This document shows positions 6,186 through 8,447 of a stretch of 8,447 nt of DNA, piece by piece (position 1 is the first letter of the stretch; every line of letters begins with the position of its first letter). Location: the NCBI GenBank assembly GCA_030148365.1, contig JASBTO010000010.1:1-8447 (forward strand), read 5' to 3'. The DNA comes from Kangiellaceae bacterium (GTDB lineage: Bacteria; Pseudomonadota; Gammaproteobacteria; Enterobacterales; Kangiellaceae). A program made the translations under genes and the position numbers. Below the pieces are notes generated by a model. That model saw only the letters and a program-made list of their open reading frames with translations. It was not told the DNA's origin and made no database searches.

Positions 6186-6240
6186 TTATTGAAAATATAA
6201 AATAAATGAATTTGTGTAATTTAATGGCTTTCGCTAGGAT
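6186..6240 (+). promoter_or_regulatory. Candidate LysR site and leuC promoter
   Basis: In the 151-bp lysR-leuC gap, TTATT (6186-6190), a 10-bp spacer and AATAA (6201-6205) form an inverted repeat that includes the T-N11-A pattern of LysR recognition sites. TTGTGT (6212-6217) lies 17 bp before TAGGAT (6235-6240), a weak promoter that would start near 6247. The dyad would then sit at about -61 to -42, near where LysR-type activators bind. A weak promoter that needs activation is consistent with this. The region is very AT-rich, so chance dyads are expected. I see no terminator/antiterminator pair or leucine-run leader peptide. Confidence 0.4.
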
Positions 6241-6287
6241 CCTCCCTCGCCATCTCGCAATGGCTCAGCATTTCCAATGGAGGCTAC

Positions 6288-7709
6288 ATGGCTGGCAAAA
6301 CCCTTTATGACAAGCTCTGGGACGACCATCTGGTCGCCGAAAATCCCGACGGTTCGGCACTGATCTATATTGACCGCCAGTTACTCCACGAGGTGACGTC
6401 ACCCCAGGCATTTGAAGGCCTGCGTCTGGCGGATCGCAAGCCCCGCCGCATCGATGCCAATCTGGCCACCCCCGACCACAATGTTCCGACCACCAGTCGC
6501 GCCCAGGGCATTGACGATCCGGTGTCGCGGATCCAGGTCAACACGCTTGATGCCAACTGTACCGAGTACGGCATTACCGAATTCACCATGAGCGATACCC
6601 GCCAGGGCATTGTGCACGTGGTCGGTCCCGAGCAGGGCTACACGCTGCCGGGCATTACCATGGTCTGTGGTGACTCCCACACGGCGACCCACGGCGCCTT
6701 CGGGACCCTGGCCTTTGGCATTGGTACCTCGGAAGTCGAGCATGTGCTGGCCACCCAGTGTCTGCGCCAGAAGAAGATGAAAAACATGCTGGTCAAGGTC
6801 GACGGAAAACTGGGTCATGGCGTGACCGCCAAGGACATCGTACTCGCGGTGATTGGTAAAACCGGCACCGCCGGCGGCAGCGGCCATGCCATCGAATTTG
6901 CCGGCTCCGCCATTATGGACCTGTCCATGGAAGCCCGCATGACCATCTGCAACATGGCCATTGAGGCGGGTGCCCGGGTCGGTATGGTGGCGGTCGACCA
7001 GAAAACCATCGACTACGTCAAAGGCCGTCCGTTTGCGCCCAAGGGCGAGGACTGGGACGCCGCTGTCGCCGCCTGGCAGGATCTGCACTCGGATCCCGAC
7101 GCCGAGTTCGACACGGTCGTGGAATTGCGGGCCGAGGATATCGAACCCCAGGTGACCTGGGGCACATCGCCTGAAATGGTGGTGCCGGTCTCGGCCAGGG
7201 TCCCGGATCCGGCCGCGGAAACCAATCTCATCAAGAAGGAAGGCATGGACAGGGCACTGGCCTACATGGGGTTAAAAGCCAACATGGCCGTGGGTGACAT
7301 CCCGCTGGATCGGGTTTTCATCGGTTCCTGCACCAACTCCCGGATTGAAGATCTGCGGGAGGCTGCCGAGGTCGCCAGGGGTCGTCAGGTCGCCGACAGC
7401 ATCAAGCAGGCGATGGTGGTGCCCGGTTCCGGACTGGTCAAGGCGCAAGCGGAAGCGGAAGGCCTCGACAAGATCTTTCTGGAAGCAGGCTTCGAGTGGC
7501 GGGAACCCGGTTGCTCCATGTGTCTGGCCATGAATGCCGACCGACTGGAACCGGGCGAGCATTGCGCCTCGACGTCGAACCGAAACTTTGAAGGCCGGCA
7601 AGGGCAGGGCGGACGGACGCACCTGGTCAGTCCGGCGATGGCGGCCGCCGCCGCAGTGCATGGCCGTTTTGTCGACATCCGCGACCTCGAACCTGTACAG
7701 GAGCACTGA
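6288..7709 (+). CDS. leuC: 3-isopropylmalate dehydratase large subunit
   Basis: The 473-residue aconitase-family subunit pairs with LeuD to isomerise 2-isopropylmalate to 3-isopropylmalate in leucine synthesis. Family motifs are clear: MAGKTLYDKLWDDHLV at the start, VCGDSHTATHGAFGTLAFGI (126-145), FIGSCTNSRIEDLR (345-358) and REPGCSMCLAMN (405-416). The three ligands of the catalytic [4Fe-4S] cluster should be Cys348, Cys409 and Cys412. Length is close to E. coli LeuC (466). GGAGG at 6279-6283 precedes the ATG at a rather short spacing of 4 nt. It is the first gene of a leuC-leuD-leuB operon. The stop is 2 nt before the leuD ATG, which implies coupled translation of the two subunits. No missing or altered key residue was noticed. 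Confidence 0.98.
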   Translation: MAGKTLYDKLWDDHLVAENPDGSALIYIDRQLLHEVTSPQAFEGLRLADRKPRRIDANLATPDHNVPTTSRAQGIDDPVSRIQVNTLDANCTEYGITEFTMSDTRQGIVHVVGPEQGYTLPGITMVCGDSHTATHGAFGTLAFGIGTSEVEHVLATQCLRQKKMKNMLVKVDGKLGHGVTAKDIVLAVIGKTGTAGGSGHAIEFAGSAIMDLSMEARMTICNMAIEAGARVGMVAVDQKTIDYVKGRPFAPKGEDWDAAVAAWQDLHSDPDAEFDTVVELRAEDIEPQVTWGTSPEMVVPVSARVPDPAAETNLIKKEGMDRALAYMGLKANMAVGDIPLDRVFIGSCTNSRIEDLREAAEVARGRQVADSIKQAMVVPGSGLVKAQAEAEGLDKIFLEAGFEWREPGCSMCLAMNADRLEPGEHCASTSNRNFEGRQGQGGRTHLVSPAMAAAAAVHGRFVDIRDLEPVQEH

Positions 7710-7711
7710 TC

Positions 7712-8353
7712 ATGGAAGCCTTTACCAAACTGACCGGGCTGGTCGCACCGCTGGATCGCTCCAATGTGGACACTGACGCCATCATCCCCAAGCAATTTCT
7801 CAAGTCCATCAAGCGCACCGGCTTCGGTCCGAACCTGTTCGACGAATGGCGCTACCTGGATCACGGCGAGCCGGGGATGGACAACAGCACGCGCCCGCTG
7901 AATCCGGATTTCGTGCTCAACCAGCCCCGCTACGAAGGCGCCGAAATTCTGTTGGCCCGGACCAATTTCGGCTGCGGATCCAGTCGGGAGCACGCGCCCT
8001 GGGCCTTGCTGGACTACGGATTTCGCTGCGTAATTGCCCCCAGCTTTGCTGACATCTTCTTCAATAACTGCTTCAAAAATGGCATCTTGCCTATTGTTCT
8101 TGAAGAAAAAATTGTCGACCGTCTGTTTGCTGAAGCGGCGGCAAACGAAGGCTACCGGTTAACGGTCGATCTCGAGGCAGAGACCATTACTTTGCCCGAT
8201 GGCGACGTCATCAATTTTGACGTTGAGCCGGATCGCAAGCACAGTCTCTACCATGGCCTTGATGATATCGGCATCACCCTGCAGCAGGCAGACGCGATTG
8301 CGACCTACGAAGAGCGTCGCCGCAAACAGGTGCCCTGGCTGTTCAACGATTAA
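7712..8353 (+). CDS. leuD: 3-isopropylmalate dehydratase small subunit
   Basis: The 213-residue protein is the swivelling domain that completes the isopropylmalate isomerase active site with LeuC. Diagnostic stretches are LDRSNVDTDAIIPKQFLK (14-31), RTNFGCGSSREHAPWAL (83-99), which carries the substrate-binding serine and arginine region, and APSFADIFFNNCFKNGILP (109-127). Length matches the proteobacterial LeuD form (about 200-215). AGGAG at 7699-7703, inside the end of leuC, lies about 8 nt before the ATG. The gene follows leuC almost without a gap and precedes leuB by 28 nt, so one transcript is expected. Confidence 0.98.
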   Translation: MEAFTKLTGLVAPLDRSNVDTDAIIPKQFLKSIKRTGFGPNLFDEWRYLDHGEPGMDNSTRPLNPDFVLNQPRYEGAEILLARTNFGCGSSREHAPWALLDYGFRCVIAPSFADIFFNNCFKNGILPIVLEEKIVDRLFAEAAANEGYRLTVDLEAETITLPDGDVINFDVEPDRKHSLYHGLDDIGITLQQADAIATYEERRRKQVPWLFND

Positions 8354-8381
8354 CTCTGACTGGAACTGAAACGGATTGAAT

Positions 8382-8447
8382 ATGAAAAAAATACTGGTAT
8401 TGCCCGGCGATGGTATCGGCCCGGAAATCGTTGGTCAGGCGGTCAAG
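8382..8447 (+). CDS. leuB: 3-isopropylmalate dehydrogenase, N-terminal fragment (cut by window edge)
   Basis: Only 22 codons are present, but the translation MKKILVLPGDGIGPEIV is the characteristic LeuB start, with the nucleotide-site sequence LPGDGIGPEI. The enzyme oxidatively decarboxylates 3-isopropylmalate, the step after LeuCD. A GGA at 8373-8375 gives a modest ribosome site. Position right after leuD supports the call; the similar isocitrate or tartrate dehydrogenases are unlikely here. Confidence 0.92.
   Translation, partial: MKKILVLPGDGIGPEIVGQAVK

Noticed and set aside
6249..6264. A small GCCAT/ATGGC hairpin in the leuC leader, considered as a riboswitch or regulatory structure.
   Set aside because: A 5-bp stem alone is common by chance, and no other conserved leader structure is seen.
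6206..6310. A 34-codon open frame before leuC with six leucine codons, considered as an attenuator leader peptide.
   Set aside because: The leucines are scattered and not in a run, there is no ribosome site, the start lies upstream of the candidate transcription start, and no terminator hairpin follows.

Overview
The window looks like ordinary chromosomal DNA of a gammaproteobacterium. It carries PdxB, which marks the DXP-dependent vitamin B6 route typical of that class, a fused-type MnmC start, and a leuCDB operon with a divergent LysR regulator. Composition is moderately GC-rich in genes and AT-rich in the divergent intergenic regions. Genus cannot be set from the sequence alone; a marine or Pseudomonadales-like lineage is only a guess. 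I see no mobile element, CRISPR array, tRNA, rRNA or phage gene.

Left part (1-2030): the start of mnmC (tRNA wobble-uridine modification) lies 20 nt downstream of folE (GTP cyclohydrolase I). Both are on the minus strand and are probably co-transcribed. Divergent from folE is pdxB (pyridoxal phosphate synthesis). The 126-bp gap between them holds an inverted repeat over a candidate folE -10 box and a G5T8 tract.

Middle (2031-5247): two minus-strand envelope genes encode an exported SRPBCC-fold protein and a large TPR lipoprotein from an uncharacterised His/Cys-rich family. A GC-rich hairpin lies between them. Divergent from the TPR gene is a small lipoprotein with a very acidic tail. Their shared 251-bp intergenic region is the most structured non-coding stretch here. 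It has a sigma70-like promoter in each direction, three helically phased A-tracts flanked by an inverted repeat, and a palindromic or tandem operator-like element at the predicted start site of the acidic lipoprotein gene.

Right part (5273-8447): a LysR-type regulator is read divergently from leuC-leuD-leuB, the isopropylmalate isomerase subunits and the first 22 codons of isopropylmalate dehydrogenase. leuC and leuD are 2 nt apart and leuD and leuB 28 nt apart, so this is a leucine biosynthesis operon that the LysR protein plausibly controls.

I did not find a clearly new multi-gene system. The points most worth a second look are the TPR lipoprotein's conserved His/Cys motifs and the architecture of the 4400-4650 region.
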